Positions 37,541 through 47,470 are shown, numbered from the stretch's first letter. The stretch is 64,000 nt of DNA from Ignavibacteria bacterium (GCA_026417135.1 JAOADV010000002.1:136985-200984), one strand, 5' to 3'. Numbers and translations: made by a program. Notes: generated by a model not told the origin, from the letters alone.

Positions 37541-37630
37541 GGAGAGGTGGCCGAGTGGCTGAAGGCAACGGTTTGCTAAACCGTCGTAGGGGCTAAACTC
37601 CTACCGCGAGTTCGAATCTCGCCCTCTCCG
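37541..37630 (+). tRNA. tRNA-Ser (anticodon GCT)
   Basis: A 90-base tRNA with a long variable arm. Acceptor GGAGAGG (37541-37547) pairs with CCTCTCC (37623-37629) and the discriminator is G. The anticodon GCT is at 37575-37577 in loop TTGCTAA between ACGGT and ACCGT. It reads AGC and AGT serine codons. Confidence 0.97.
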
Positions 37631-37647
37631 CAAAATTTACATTTGAA

Positions 37648-39096
37648 CTAACCTTTGATTACAGCAATGGGTTTCATTTTTGCTAATGGTTTCGCTATTT
37701 CTAATTGCTGTACTACATTTACAACAACTTCCACATCTTTGTAAGCTTCGGGAGCTTCTTCTGCTAAGGAAGAAAGACTTGGTGTTTTAATGTATATCCC
37801 TTTCGATTCTAATTCTTCTTTTAACGCATTTCCACTTATAGATTTTTTTGCTTGCGACCGACTCATTGTTCGCCCAGCACCGTGACAAGAACTTCCAAAA
37901 GACAAATCCAACGAGCGTTCTTGTGCTACCAAAAGATAAGAAGAAGTTCCCATTGAGCCCGGGACAAGAACTGGCTGACCAATTCCTTTAAACCTGTCAG
38001 TTAGTTTTGTTGAGGGATATGCTCTTGTAGCACCTTTTCGGTGTACAACAACCTTGCGTTCTTTACCATTTATATTATGTTTTTCAAGTTTTGCAATGTT
38101 GTGTGCAAGGTCGTAAAGCAAATAAAATTCGAGTGGTTTTATTTTTTTTAAATGCTTTTCGAAAATTTTTTTAATTGTATTAGCAATTAGTTGCCTGTTT
38201 ACGAAAGCGAAGTTAGCGGCGGAATTCATCGCAGCGTAATATTTTTGTCCCTCTTCTGAACTAAATGGGGCACAAGCAAGGCCACGGTCGACAAGTTCAA
38301 TTCCGTATTTCTTTGAAACAGCTTGATAATCCCTTGCAAAGTCTGAACAAATTTGGTGACCGTAGCCACGAGAACCAGTGTGAATCCAAATGACGACCTG
38401 ATTCAAAAATAATCCAAGCTTTTGAGCAAGTTCGTTGTCGTAAATTTTATTTACGTAAGCAATTTCAATAAAATGATTTCCAGAGCCTAAGCTTCCTATC
38501 TCAGTTATGCCTCGTTCAAATGCTTTCTGGGAAACTCCAGATAAACTTTGAACGGGAAGTTCACCTTTATCCTCTACTGCATCTTTATCTGAGCTTGTAG
38601 CAAAATTATTTTCAACAGCCCATTTCATTCCACTTTGAACAAGAATTTCAAATTCTTTCTTCGAAATGGAAACTAAAGCTCCTTTTCCAGCGCCAAGGGG
38701 AACGGTTGAGTAAACTTCATCGACAATTTTTTTCAGCTCTTTCTGAATTTCTGATTTAGAAAAATTTGTAATGTTAAGACGAATTCCGCAATTGATATCG
38801 TAACCTACGCCACCGGGAGAGATAATTCCATCGTTGGCATCGAAGGCGGCAACCCCACCAATAGGAAAGCCGTAACCTTGATGAATGTCTGGCATAGCTA
38901 AAGAATAATTCACAATACCCGGAAGTGTTGCAACGTTAATTAATTGTTGGAGTGAGCCATCCTTTTGTAAAATTTCTAGTTGATTTTTATCTGCGAAAAA
39001 ACGTGCTGGAACTTTCATTAATCGATGTGAATCGGAAGGAATTTCATAAACAAATTCATCTATTTTATTGATTTTTAGATTCATAGTTTCCCCCAT
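37648..39096 (-). CDS. rtcB: RNA-splicing ligase RtcB
   Basis: A 482-residue GTP-dependent RNA ligase that joins 2',3'-cyclic phosphate or 3'-phosphate ends to 5'-hydroxyl ends. The metal/GMP-site motifs are present: 'GGVGYDINCGIRL' (Asp, Cys), 'LGSGNHFIEI', 'HTGSRGYGHQ' and, near the C terminus, 'GSCHGAGRTMSRSQAKK' with the guanylated His. The ATG at 39096 overlaps the stop of the archease gene by one base; an ATG at 39084 with a G-rich site before it is an alternative. It works with archease in RNA repair or tRNA healing. Confidence 0.95.
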   Translation of the reverse strand: MGETMNLKINKIDEFVYEIPSDSHRLMKVPARFFADKNQLEILQKDGSLQQLINVATLPGIVNYSLAMPDIHQGYGFPIGGVAAFDANDGIISPGGVGYDINCGIRLNITNFSKSEIQKELKKIVDEVYSTVPLGAGKGALVSISKKEFEILVQSGMKWAVENNFATSSDKDAVEDKGELPVQSLSGVSQKAFERGITEIGSLGSGNHFIEIAYVNKIYDNELAQKLGLFLNQVVIWIHTGSRGYGHQICSDFARDYQAVSKKYGIELVDRGLACAPFSSEEGQKYYAAMNSAANFAFVNRQLIANTIKKIFEKHLKKIKPLEFYLLYDLAHNIAKLEKHNINGKERKVVVHRKGATRAYPSTKLTDRFKGIGQPVLVPGSMGTSSYLLVAQERSLDLSFGSSCHGAGRTMSRSQAKKSISGNALKEELESKGIYIKTPSLSSLAEEAPEAYKDVEVVVNVVQQLEIAKPLAKMKPIAVIKG

Positions 39097-39491
39097 TAAA
39101 TATCAAAAACGACAGTACAGAAATAAAGTTCTCCTTTTTTTTCTATATTAAAATTATGATAAGTAGCCGATTTAATTAATAAATTTAATTTATTAAATGT
39201 GTTGAACCAAGCTTTTGCTTTTACAGAATTTTCATTTATTTCTATTATAGCATTTATTAAATAAAAATTGTTATTTAACTTAAAGATTATATAGTTAAGC
39301 CATTCAATGAATAAAACATTTATATCGTCATTGCTATCATAATAGATTTCGTTAGTTATATTAGAACAATTGATAAACTCAACATCAGCTAACTGGGTTA
39401 ATCCAATTGCCGCATCATAAAATAAATAATTTAAATCGATTGCTTCAATGTAAAGAGCTTTGTCTGCTGTGTGATGTAATTCCTTAAACAT
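39096..39491 (-). CDS. Archease
   Basis: A 131-residue archease, the metal-binding cofactor that lets RtcB turn over. The N-terminal 'ELHHTADKALYIEA' with its Asp, 'NVLFIEWLNYIIF' in the middle and the C-terminal 'YFCTVVFDI' fit the family. Its base composition is unusual: 84 of 360 bases (39121-39480) are G or C, about 23%, and the protein is rich in Asn, Ile and Tyr. It lies directly upstream of rtcB, overlapping by one base. Confidence 0.85.
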   Translation of the reverse strand: MFKELHHTADKALYIEAIDLNYLFYDAAIGLTQLADVEFINCSNITNEIYYDSNDDINVLFIEWLNYIIFKLNNNFYLINAIIEINENSVKAKAWFNTFNKLNLLIKSATYHNFNIEKKGELYFCTVVFDI

Positions 39492-39493
39492 TT

Positions 39494-40771
39494 TTACTTT
39501 TTAACAAATTCTTTTATTGCTGTTATAAAGAAATCTAAGTCGCTTTTTAGGGTGTAAATATTTGGAGTTATTCGTATTCCAGAAATACTTTCCCAATTTA
39601 TTGGAGTTACAAATATTTTATATTTGTTGAATAAAAAGTCAGAAATTTCTTCTGGTTTTTTACCTTCTATTGAAAAGAGACCAAGACCACAAGAAAATTC
39701 TTTCGACAGTGGAGTTAAAATCTTACAATTTTCCAACTTCATCAACTCGTTTGTCCAATATTGCTTTAATTCGTATAGTCTGTTTTCTTTTCGCTTTATT
39801 CCTATGATTTGGTGGAAGTTGATTGCCTCCGAAATTGCAATTTCGGCGGGAAAAGACCGCGTCCCAAGCGATTCAAATTTTCTTATGTCCTCGCTGTAAG
39901 GTTTTTCGGTTGGATGAAGAGGCGGTATTTCTTTTATATGTTCTTTTTTAATATACAACATTCCAGTGCCAAACGGGGCACAAAGCCATTTGTGTAAACT
40001 TGTAGCTAAAAAATTACAATTTAAATCGGTTATTTTGAAATCAATATGAGCAAAAGTGTGGGCTGCATCGACCAGGACATAAATATTTCTTTTCTGCGCC
40101 TCTTTTGCGATTTCTTGTACTGGTAAAATTTGGCCGTTCCAATTCAACATATGTGTTAGATTTACGACTTTGGTGCGTGGCGAAAACTTGGAAACATATG
40201 CATCGATAAGGTAATTTTTATCTTCCGATGGCAAATTTAAATCGACCCAAACCAATTTTATTTTATCGCGCAATTCACGAAATTTCCAGGCATTAATTAC
40301 ATTTGGATAATCTTGTTTAGAAAGGACGACTTCATCCAATGGTTTAAGGTTTAAACCGAAAATAATCGTATTAATACCCTCAGTAGTATTTCTGTTTATT
40401 GCAATTTCCTCTGGCGAGACAGCTCCAAGCTCAGCAAGGTATCTTCGAACAGTTTCTCTCCCTTGGTCTAAAATTCGCCACATAAAATAAGTTGGACCTT
40501 CATTTGATAGTTGATAGTATCTTATGAATGCATCTTGAACGGGTTTGGGTTGAGGCGAAACCCCACCGTTGTTTAAATTTAATATGTTTTTAGACACGGT
40601 AAAAGTTTGCCGAACCCAATGCCAAAATTCTTCAGTTTTGGTGTTCTTTTCTTCAAAATCCTCGAGACGTAATGTCAAATTCTTTTCTTTCGAATGTGTA
40701 AAGAATTTAGAACCAGAAAATAAACCAAGGGTAAATAAAGTGTTTATCAAAGCCCTGCGATTAATTCCCAT
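39494..40771 (-). CDS. Exported class V aminotransferase-like PLP enzyme
   Basis: A 425-residue PLP enzyme of the class V/isopenicillin N epimerase-like (CsdB/NifS fold) group. The PLP lysine is in 'ATSLHKWLCAPFGTG', and 'NRNTTEGINTIIFGL' and 'VDAAHTFAH' are the phosphate- and ring-binding loops. The N terminus ('GINRRALINTLFTLGLFSG') looks like a twin-arginine signal, implying export after folding with cofactor. The reaction is unknown. It ends 2 bases before the archease gene. Confidence 0.82.
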   Translation of the reverse strand: MGINRRALINTLFTLGLFSGSKFFTHSKEKNLTLRLEDFEEKNTKTEEFWHWVRQTFTVSKNILNLNNGGVSPQPKPVQDAFIRYYQLSNEGPTYFMWRILDQGRETVRRYLAELGAVSPEEIAINRNTTEGINTIIFGLNLKPLDEVVLSKQDYPNVINAWKFRELRDKIKLVWVDLNLPSEDKNYLIDAYVSKFSPRTKVVNLTHMLNWNGQILPVQEIAKEAQKRNIYVLVDAAHTFAHIDFKITDLNCNFLATSLHKWLCAPFGTGMLYIKKEHIKEIPPLHPTEKPYSEDIRKFESLGTRSFPAEIAISEAINFHQIIGIKRKENRLYELKQYWTNELMKLENCKILTPLSKEFSCGLGLFSIEGKKPEEISDFLFNKYKIFVTPINWESISGIRITPNIYTLKSDLDFFITAIKEFVKK

Positions 40772-40850
40772 TGCTTTACAAAATGAACAACATCATATAC
40801 AAATTTAAAAATTTTATTAGTTTTGTTTTTCGTTCTCCTCTCGATAGGAT

Positions 40851-41809
40851 ATGTTTGACTTAGTAATAATCTCTTATAATAATAAAACACTCACATCTTC
40901 AACTATTGAAAGTGCGTTAAACAATACAGTTATACCAGAGAATATTATAATTGTTGACAATGCATCAACTGACGGAACAGTTCCTTTTATCAAAGAGCGT
41001 TTTCCGCAGGTTAAAATAATTGAGAACACGCATAACTTAGGATATTCAAGGGCAGTCAATATTGGAGTTGAACAATCAAAAAATAATTACGTTGTAATAT
41101 CAAACAATGACGTTATCTTTGCGAAGACATCTTTCGAAAAAATGCTTGAAGCAATAAGTCTTATTAAAAGTAATTTTGGAGTAATTGGATTTTTACAATA
41201 TTACCCAAATGGCAAACCCCAGTTTTCTTATTCTTTATTTTCGGGCATCGGGGATGCTGTTTTACATTTATTTTTTCTGCATACCCTTTTCTTAAAATTC
41301 TTTTTTCTATTACGCAAATTTAATCTATCTCCCAGGTTGATTCCAGTCGGTTATGTTGACGGGGCAGCGATGTGTGTAAATAGAGAGGCATTTAAAAGAA
41401 TTGATGGCTTCGATGCAAGTTTTTTTTTTATTCCGAAGATGCCGACTTTTGTTGGCGACTAAGAAAAAATGGTTATAAAGTCCTTGCCGACTTAAAAAAT
41501 CCTATCATTCATTTCAGGGGCCAAGGTCAAAATAACAAGCTCGGGTTAAGCGAAAAAAATTTAAAATATTTCGTTTCTGCAAAAGCTCAGCTATGTCGTA
41601 AGAACTTATCAAAGATTGAAACAATAATTTATTTCGCCATAGTTGCTCTAAATTATTTAGTTTTGTCGTTCATTTATAATATAATTTCCAAACTTACTGG
41701 GAAACAAAAGGCGAATGAACTTTCCAGAATTTACACTATGCTGGGAAAGGAATTTTTAAAAGTTTCAAAAAAGATTACAACAGGCAATATACAAAATGAC
41801 CTATTATGA
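40851..41809 (+). pseudogene. Glycosyltransferase family 2 gene with a frameshift in a T10 tract
   Basis: The first frame codes for 203 residues of a rhamnosyltransferase-like GT2 enzyme ('VIISYNNKTLTSS', 'VDNASTDGT', 'ISNNDVIF', 'YVDGAAMCVNREAF') and stops at 41462. At a run of ten T (41420-41429) the family pattern passes into another frame: 'YSEDADFCWRLRKNGYKVLA' and a further 100 residues with a C-terminal membrane segment, ending at TGA 41807-41809. One extra T would restore one open frame of about 319 residues. This may be a sequencing error, a natural on/off switch by slippage, or a dead gene. Confidence 0.8.
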
Positions 41810-41867
41810 GTAAATTTTTGAAATGAAAATTCTTAATTTTGTTTGCCTTCGGGCTAAGTTTTTTTAA

Positions 41868-42077
<210 letters not shown>

Positions 42078-42309
42078 ATTTACCATATACTTTAATTTTG
42101 GCAAATAAGTTTTTACGCGGAAAACTGCGTTTCGATTTATATAGATTAGACTTTTTTCTATTTTTTAAGTTATTAATTTTTTTCTGAAGCAATTTTTACT
42201 TGTTTTTTTCTATTCTTCAAATAGTTATCTTCTTAAATTATTTCCACTGAAATAAAATTTTTATATATTCTAACGTCTAAACAAAAAAGTAACAAATTTT
42301 AGGTAGCCT

Positions 42310-45300
42310 ATGAATATTAAAGGATTAATTTTTTTACTCATTACATCCTTTGTATTAAATTCTTTTTACTTATTAGCCCAGTTTGGTAAAAATAAAGTAC
42401 AATATCAAAAGTTTGAATGGAGATATATTCAATCAAAGCATTTCGATATATACTTTCACGACAAAAACAAAGTCTTAGCAACATTTACTGCTTTGATTGC
42501 AGAAAAATCAATAGAGTCTATTCAAAAAACATTGAAGTACAAGATAACTCGTCGAATACCAATCATTGTTTATAATAGTCACAATCAGTTCCAACAAACT
42601 AATGTTGTGGATTTATATCTTCCAGAAGGAGTTGGTGGGTTTACCGAATTATTTAAAAATAGGGTAGTTTTACCTTTCGAAGGTAACTACAGCCAGTTTC
42701 GTCATGTAATTCATCACGAATTAGTCCACGCTGTTCTGAACGATATGTTTTATGGCGGAACAATTCAATCTGCTATTTCGAGAGGTAACACAGTCGAAAT
42801 ACCTATTTGGATGAACGAAGGTTTATGCGAGTGGGAAAGTATTGGTGGACTCGATGTGAATACTGACGTTTACATTCGTGATTTAACATTAAACGAAAGC
42901 CTCCCAAATCTTTCCCAATTGGATGGTTACAATGCATATAGGGGTGGACAAGTTTTTTGGTGGTATGTCTCCGAAAGGTATGGAACACATAAAATCCCAG
43001 AATTGCTAAGTAAACTTAAAAGTACTGGTAGTGTCGAAAGTGCATTTCGGAATACATTTAATTTGAAACTCGACGATTTTTCCGAAGAATGGAAAAGATT
43101 TTTGAAGAAATTCTATTTCCCTGACATCGAAAAATTTTCATATCCAGATGACTTTTCTTTAAGATTAACCGACCATAAGAAAAAAGGGAATTTCTATAAT
43201 ACTTCGCCATCTTTGTCCCCGCAAGGAAATAAAATAGCTTTTATCGCCGATAAGAATGGTTTGTTCTCACTTTATATTATGGACTTAGACAACAAAAATC
43301 AAGTTACCGAAATTGTTTCTAGTTTTAGGCAACAAGACTTTGAAGAGCTAAATGTACTAACCCCGGGGATATCTTGGAGTCCTGACGGCAAACAATTGGC
43401 AATATCCGCTAAGTTTGAAGGAGAAGACATTATTTATTTGGTAAATGTTGAAACTAAAAAATATGAAAGACTTAGATTAGGCTTCCATCAAATTTCTTCT
43501 GTTGCATGGTCGCCAAAGGGCAACTTTCTTGCCTTTTCGGGAACAATTTTGGATAGGAGAGATATTTTTATCTACAATCTTAACTCAAAGACTCTAACCA
43601 GACTGACAAACGATATTTTTTATGATGATTTTCCCATTTGGTCGAAAGATGGTAAACATATTTATTTCATTTCTGAACGAGAAGGATTTCTTAACACCGA
43701 TGAGAATGAATTGAGTGTTAAACCTTGGAATATTAACTTCGGTACGCGAGACATTTACTCGCTAAATTTAGAGTCGAAACAGATTTCACGCATAACCGAA
43801 ACGCCTCAATTCAACAAAACCAGTTTAGCCTTAAGTTCAGATAATAAATTTTTATATTTCGTTGCCAATGATAATGGAATAGGAAATATTTATCGTCTAA
43901 ACCTTAGCACTAAGAAATATGTTCCAATTACTAACTCACTATCAAATATAATGCAAGTTACACATTCTGAAGTTGGAGACAATTTGGTTTTTTCGGCCTT
44001 AACTCAAGGTGGTTTCAATTTATTTTTACTGAAGAACCCATCTTTGGTGGATTTGAAAAGAGATACACTACCATTGACGAAGCTTAGATTTGGTGAACTC
44101 GAAGCAAAAAAGAAAGCGGAAAGTGAACAAGCCATCGTTGAAGAACCGTCAGATACAATGCAAATTGATGTTTCATATGGCAATTTTGTTGTTGACTTTT
44201 CTCGTCAATCTCATATTAAACCAAACAGAGACTTATCGGCAAATCAATTTCAATCTACTTTTCAAATGCCAAATGATACAAATTTTGTAGATTATGAGTA
44301 TAAATTAACATTAACCCCCGACATCATATTGGGAAACCCTTATTATAGTTCATTCTGGGGATTTCAAGGGTTGGCTCAAATGCTTTTTAGCGATATTCTT
44401 GGTGACCATCAAATCTATGTAGCTGCAAATTTGTGGCTTGACTTGAAAAACAGCAATTTTTATGTTCAGTACTCATACCTTCCGAATATTATTGATTATA
44501 GGTTTTTGCTCTATCAGAGTACCTTGTTTTATTCTACCAGTTTCGGTAGTCAATTTTCCAGTATTTATAGACTCAGAAATTACGGTGCCGGGGTTTCAGC
44601 TTCGTATCCTTTAAGTTTATTCAACCGTTTCGAGTTTAACCTTTTGTTCTTTAACGTTTCACGCGAAAATACAACTGACCTTAATGACCCAACTATTTCA
44701 AGAACTTTGCTTTTCCCAGAAATTCGATATGTATATGATGATGTAATTTATGGTTCATTTGCACCAGTGAACGGTACAAGATGGTATGCGTCTTTTCAAG
44801 CAGTTCCTAAAATTTTCGCCAATTCTCTAAATTTCTACACTGTAAAGTTCGACTACCGCAGATATTGGGATTTCGGATACTTTTTGAAGTTAGCGTTTCG
44901 CACCGCTGGCGGAGCAAGCTTTGGCACTAACTCGCAAAGATTTTTCTTAGGCGGTTTAGACAATTGGATAAACTATTCAATTAATAATAGAAATTTCTTG
45001 TTCGAAAATCCCGAAGATTTTGCTTTTATGGAGCTTATAACTCCGCTTCGTGGATGGAATTATTCCGAGCAAGTTGGAACTCGCTTTTTTATTACAAATA
45101 TCGAGCTTCGTTTCCCTTTATTCACTGCTTTGCTACCCGGACCTATTCCAATTGTATTCAATGATATACTTGGTGTAATCTTTATGGACTTGGCTGGTGC
45201 TTGGTCTGGAGCACCTTCGAATTTCAAATTTTCCCCCCCAAAAGTTTCGAACGAAGGGTTTGTCCTGGAAAACGGAAGGATTTTATTGAGCCTTGGTGTT

Positions 45301-45414
45301 GGAGCTCGCGCTTGGATTTTAGGTTTGCCATTTAAGTTTGATGTTGCTTGGAAAAAATATTACGAAAATTGGTCGAAACCAACATATCTTTTTTCAATCG
45401 ATTATGATTTTTAG
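42310..45414 (+). CDS. Large exported protein: zinc-metallopeptidase-like domain, TolB-type propeller and outer-membrane barrel
   Basis: 1034 residues. After a signal peptide ('LLITSFVLNSFYLLAQF') comes a peptidase-MA-like domain with HExxH (His136, Glu137, His140 in 'HHELVHAVLND') and a downstream 'NEGLCEWES' that supplies the third zinc ligand. Residues about 290-600 have repeated TolB/PD40 beta-propeller units ('SPSLSPQGNKIAFIAD', 'GISWSPDGKQLAI', 'FPIWSKDGKHIYFIS'). The C-terminal 330 residues are alternating strands like an Omp85-type barrel, ending 'FSIDYDF' with a terminal Phe. It probably lies in the outer membrane with protease and propeller in the periplasm; substrate unknown. Confidence 0.83.
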   Translation: MNIKGLIFLLITSFVLNSFYLLAQFGKNKVQYQKFEWRYIQSKHFDIYFHDKNKVLATFTALIAEKSIESIQKTLKYKITRRIPIIVYNSHNQFQQTNVVDLYLPEGVGGFTELFKNRVVLPFEGNYSQFRHVIHHELVHAVLNDMFYGGTIQSAISRGNTVEIPIWMNEGLCEWESIGGLDVNTDVYIRDLTLNESLPNLSQLDGYNAYRGGQVFWWYVSERYGTHKIPELLSKLKSTGSVESAFRNTFNLKLDDFSEEWKRFLKKFYFPDIEKFSYPDDFSLRLTDHKKKGNFYNTSPSLSPQGNKIAFIADKNGLFSLYIMDLDNKNQVTEIVSSFRQQDFEELNVLTPGISWSPDGKQLAISAKFEGEDIIYLVNVETKKYERLRLGFHQISSVAWSPKGNFLAFSGTILDRRDIFIYNLNSKTLTRLTNDIFYDDFPIWSKDGKHIYFISEREGFLNTDENELSVKPWNINFGTRDIYSLNLESKQISRITETPQFNKTSLALSSDNKFLYFVANDNGIGNIYRLNLSTKKYVPITNSLSNIMQVTHSEVGDNLVFSALTQGGFNLFLLKNPSLVDLKRDTLPLTKLRFGELEAKKKAESEQAIVEEPSDTMQIDVSYGNFVVDFSRQSHIKPNRDLSANQFQSTFQMPNDTNFVDYEYKLTLTPDIILGNPYYSSFWGFQGLAQMLFSDILGDHQIYVAANLWLDLKNSNFYVQYSYLPNIIDYRFLLYQSTLFYSTSFGSQFSSIYRLRNYGAGVSASYPLSLFNRFEFNLLFFNVSRENTTDLNDPTISRTLLFPEIRYVYDDVIYGSFAPVNGTRWYASFQAVPKIFANSLNFYTVKFDYRRYWDFGYFLKLAFRTAGGASFGTNSQRFFLGGLDNWINYSINNRNFLFENPEDFAFMELITPLRGWNYSEQVGTRFFITNIELRFPLFTALLPGPIPIVFNDILGVIFMDLAGAWSGAPSNFKFSPPKVSNEGFVLENGRILLSLGVGARAWILGLPFKFDVAWKKYYENWSKPTYLFSIDYDF

Positions 45415-45464
45415 TTTTATTTCTAAATTAGTATTAATTTTGATTTTTTTTATTAACAACCTTT

Positions 45465-46592
45465 ATGCCAGGACAACCACATAGGCTAATATTCATTTAT
45501 AAAAAATTACTTCAAGGAGAAGTTCTTACTTCGAACCAAATTCAAGATATGATATCTGAAGAAATCGAAATTGTTAGTATTCGAACTATTCAGCGGGACC
45601 TTCGTTTGCTACAAAAGATAGACCCTTCGATAATCGGCAAAGTCAAAGGGAAAGAAATATATTGGATGATACCAAGCGAGACAAGATATCCAAAACAAAT
45701 CTTTCGTTTCGAAACGAATGAGCTATTGGCTCTACATTTTTTAAAAGCACACCTTAAAACTTTTAAAGGGACTAAAATAGAAAAGGATGCTGAAAAATTA
45801 TTCAAAAAAATAGAAAAGTTAGCACCCGAAGATGTTGTTTTGGACGAGACTATATACTGGGACCAAAATGTTGGCTATTATGATTATTCACAGCACAACG
45901 AGCTGATTGAAAATGTAATCCAAGCTACCGCAAAAAAAAATTGGTACCAGATTTCTTATACTGCTGCAAAAACAGGAACAACTAAAGATATAATTGTCAG
46001 ATTCGAAACAATTTTCTCTTATCTTGGATTGCTTTATGTTGTTGCCTATGTGCCGAAACATAAGGCACATGTAAGTCTTGCTATACACAACATATCTGAA
46101 ATCAAAGAACTTAAAGACTATGTCAATGTTGCTCCACCATTTAGTTTTAGAGAATGGGCAAATTATCGCTTTGGAGTATTTTCGGGCGAATTACACGATG
46201 TCAAACTTTTGATTAAGAATGAATTTAAGCATTTCTTCTTGAATAGAACTTGGCACGTTTCCCAAGTGGAAAAATTGGATAAAGATGGAAATTTGATTTT
46301 GGAAATGAGAGTACCTATTGGTGTTGACCTAATTAATTGGATTTCTAGTTGGAGCGATGCAATTATAGTTCTCGAACCTCAAGAGTTAATTAAAAAAATA
46401 ATTAATCGTTTGACACAAGCTTTGTCCAATTACCATATTGCTCAACAATCAATTCTGAAGGCAGTTGACCCACAGAAATCGGTTCTTTTTTCTAATGAGG
46501 ATAGAATGTATGAAGCCTTAAAGAAATCTGTTGAAAGTGAACCAGCTAAATATAAATTATCCTTGAAAAACAGAAGAAAGAAGGATACCTAA
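45465..46592 (+). CDS. WYL-domain transcriptional regulator
   Basis: A 375-residue regulator. The N-terminal winged helix is of the DeoR type ('LIFIYKKLLQGEVLTSNQIQ' and 'IVSIRTIQRDLRLLQ'). The WYL domain begins near residue 145 ('KKNWYQISYTAAKTGTTKDI') and a WCX extension follows ('VRVPIGVDLIN'-like strand). WYL regulators sense nucleic acid or nucleotide ligands and control DNA repair or defence genes; here no defence genes are adjacent. A TAATTTTG element sits at 45435-45442 upstream. The end overlaps convergent dtd by 4 bases. Confidence 0.88.
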   Translation: MPGQPHRLIFIYKKLLQGEVLTSNQIQDMISEEIEIVSIRTIQRDLRLLQKIDPSIIGKVKGKEIYWMIPSETRYPKQIFRFETNELLALHFLKAHLKTFKGTKIEKDAEKLFKKIEKLAPEDVVLDETIYWDQNVGYYDYSQHNELIENVIQATAKKNWYQISYTAAKTGTTKDIIVRFETIFSYLGLLYVVAYVPKHKAHVSLAIHNISEIKELKDYVNVAPPFSFREWANYRFGVFSGELHDVKLLIKNEFKHFFLNRTWHVSQVEKLDKDGNLILEMRVPIGVDLINWISSWSDAIIVLEPQELIKKIINRLTQALSNYHIAQQSILKAVDPQKSVLFSNEDRMYEALKKSVESEPAKYKLSLKNRRKKDT

Positions 46593-47032
46593 GTATCTAT
46601 AATTATTGTTACTGGACCATCGTTGATTAATTCTACATCCATCATTTCGCCAAATTCGCCAGTCGAGATATTTACTTTGCTAATAGTTTTAATATGTTCT
46701 ACAAAGGTTTCATATAATCGCTTTGCAGTGGTTGGGTCAGCTGAATCTGTGAAGCTTGGTCTGAACCCTCGATTTACATCACCATAAAGTGTGAAGTTCG
46801 ATACAATTAAAATTTCGCCACCATAATCTTGAACTGAAATGTTCATTTTGTCATTAGAATCTGGAAAAATCCTAAGGTTCAAGATTTTATTGGTAAGCCA
46901 TTTAACATCCTCGAAAGAATCTCCGTTTTTGATAGCCAGAAGAACCAGAAGTCCTTTTCCAATGCTTCTTTCGAGTGCCTTTTCGGGAATTTTTACGCTT
47001 GCTTTCTTTACTCTTTGTATTACTGCTCGCAT
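46589..47032 (-). CDS. dtd: D-aminoacyl-tRNA deacylase
   Basis: DTD (147 aa) removes D-amino acids from mischarged tRNAs. The start 'MRAVIQRVKKASVKI', the 'GLLVLLAIKNGD' strand, 'NFTLYGDVNRGFRPSF' (the Thr-containing active site) and 'GPVTIIIDT' at the end are characteristic. Length is typical. Confidence 0.96.
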   Translation of the reverse strand: MRAVIQRVKKASVKIPEKALERSIGKGLLVLLAIKNGDSFEDVKWLTNKILNLRIFPDSNDKMNISVQDYGGEILIVSNFTLYGDVNRGFRPSFTDSADPTTAKRLYETFVEHIKTISKVNISTGEFGEMMDVELINDGPVTIIIDT

Positions 47033-47123
47033 AAATTTTAAGGATTATTGCAAAATTAAAGAAATGTAATAAAAAAAATTGCTTTTCGTTTAATTGTCAT
47101 TCATAACAATCAAGTGGTGGCTT

Positions 47124-47417
47124 ATGCCAATTTACGAGTATAAATGCAAAACTTGTGGAAAAAATTTTGAATATTACCAAAAAATGAGTGATGAGCCTTT
47201 GAAAAATTGCTTGCCCGAAATTTGCGATTCCATCGAGCACAAAGGGAAAGGTGAAGTTTATCGTGTTTTTAGTAAAGGAGTTGGTTTGATATTCAAAGGT
47301 AATGGTTTTTATATAACCGACTATTCAAGAAAGAATAGCTCGATTGCCGAAGGTGATAAAGAAAGTAATCCTAAAAACGGAACTAAAGAAGTATCCACCC
47401 CAAAAGAAACTGTTTAA
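47124..47417 (+). CDS. FmdB-type zinc-ribbon protein
   Basis: A 97-residue protein that starts at the ATG at 47124 with 'MPIYEYKCKTCGKNFEYYQKM', the FmdB/regulatory zinc-ribbon family. The second cysteine pair is 'NCLPEIC'. The tail ('SSIAEGDKESNPKNGTKE') is charged and disordered. The function of the family is not established. It is followed by a terminator. Confidence 0.85.
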   Translation: MPIYEYKCKTCGKNFEYYQKMSDEPLKNCLPEICDSIEHKGKGEVYRVFSKGVGLIFKGNGFYITDYSRKNSSIAEGDKESNPKNGTKEVSTPKETV

Positions 47418-47439
47418 CCAACAAAATCTATAACTTGGA

Positions 47440-47470
47440 AGGGGAGGTTTATGTTTGCCTTCCCTTTTTT
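47440..47470 (+). terminator. Intrinsic terminator after the zinc-ribbon gene
   Basis: AGGGGAGG (47440-47447) pairs with CCTTCCCT (47458-47465), with one G-T pair, around a ten-base loop; six T follow from 47465. It ends the zinc-ribbon transcript before the helicase gene. Confidence 0.75.
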
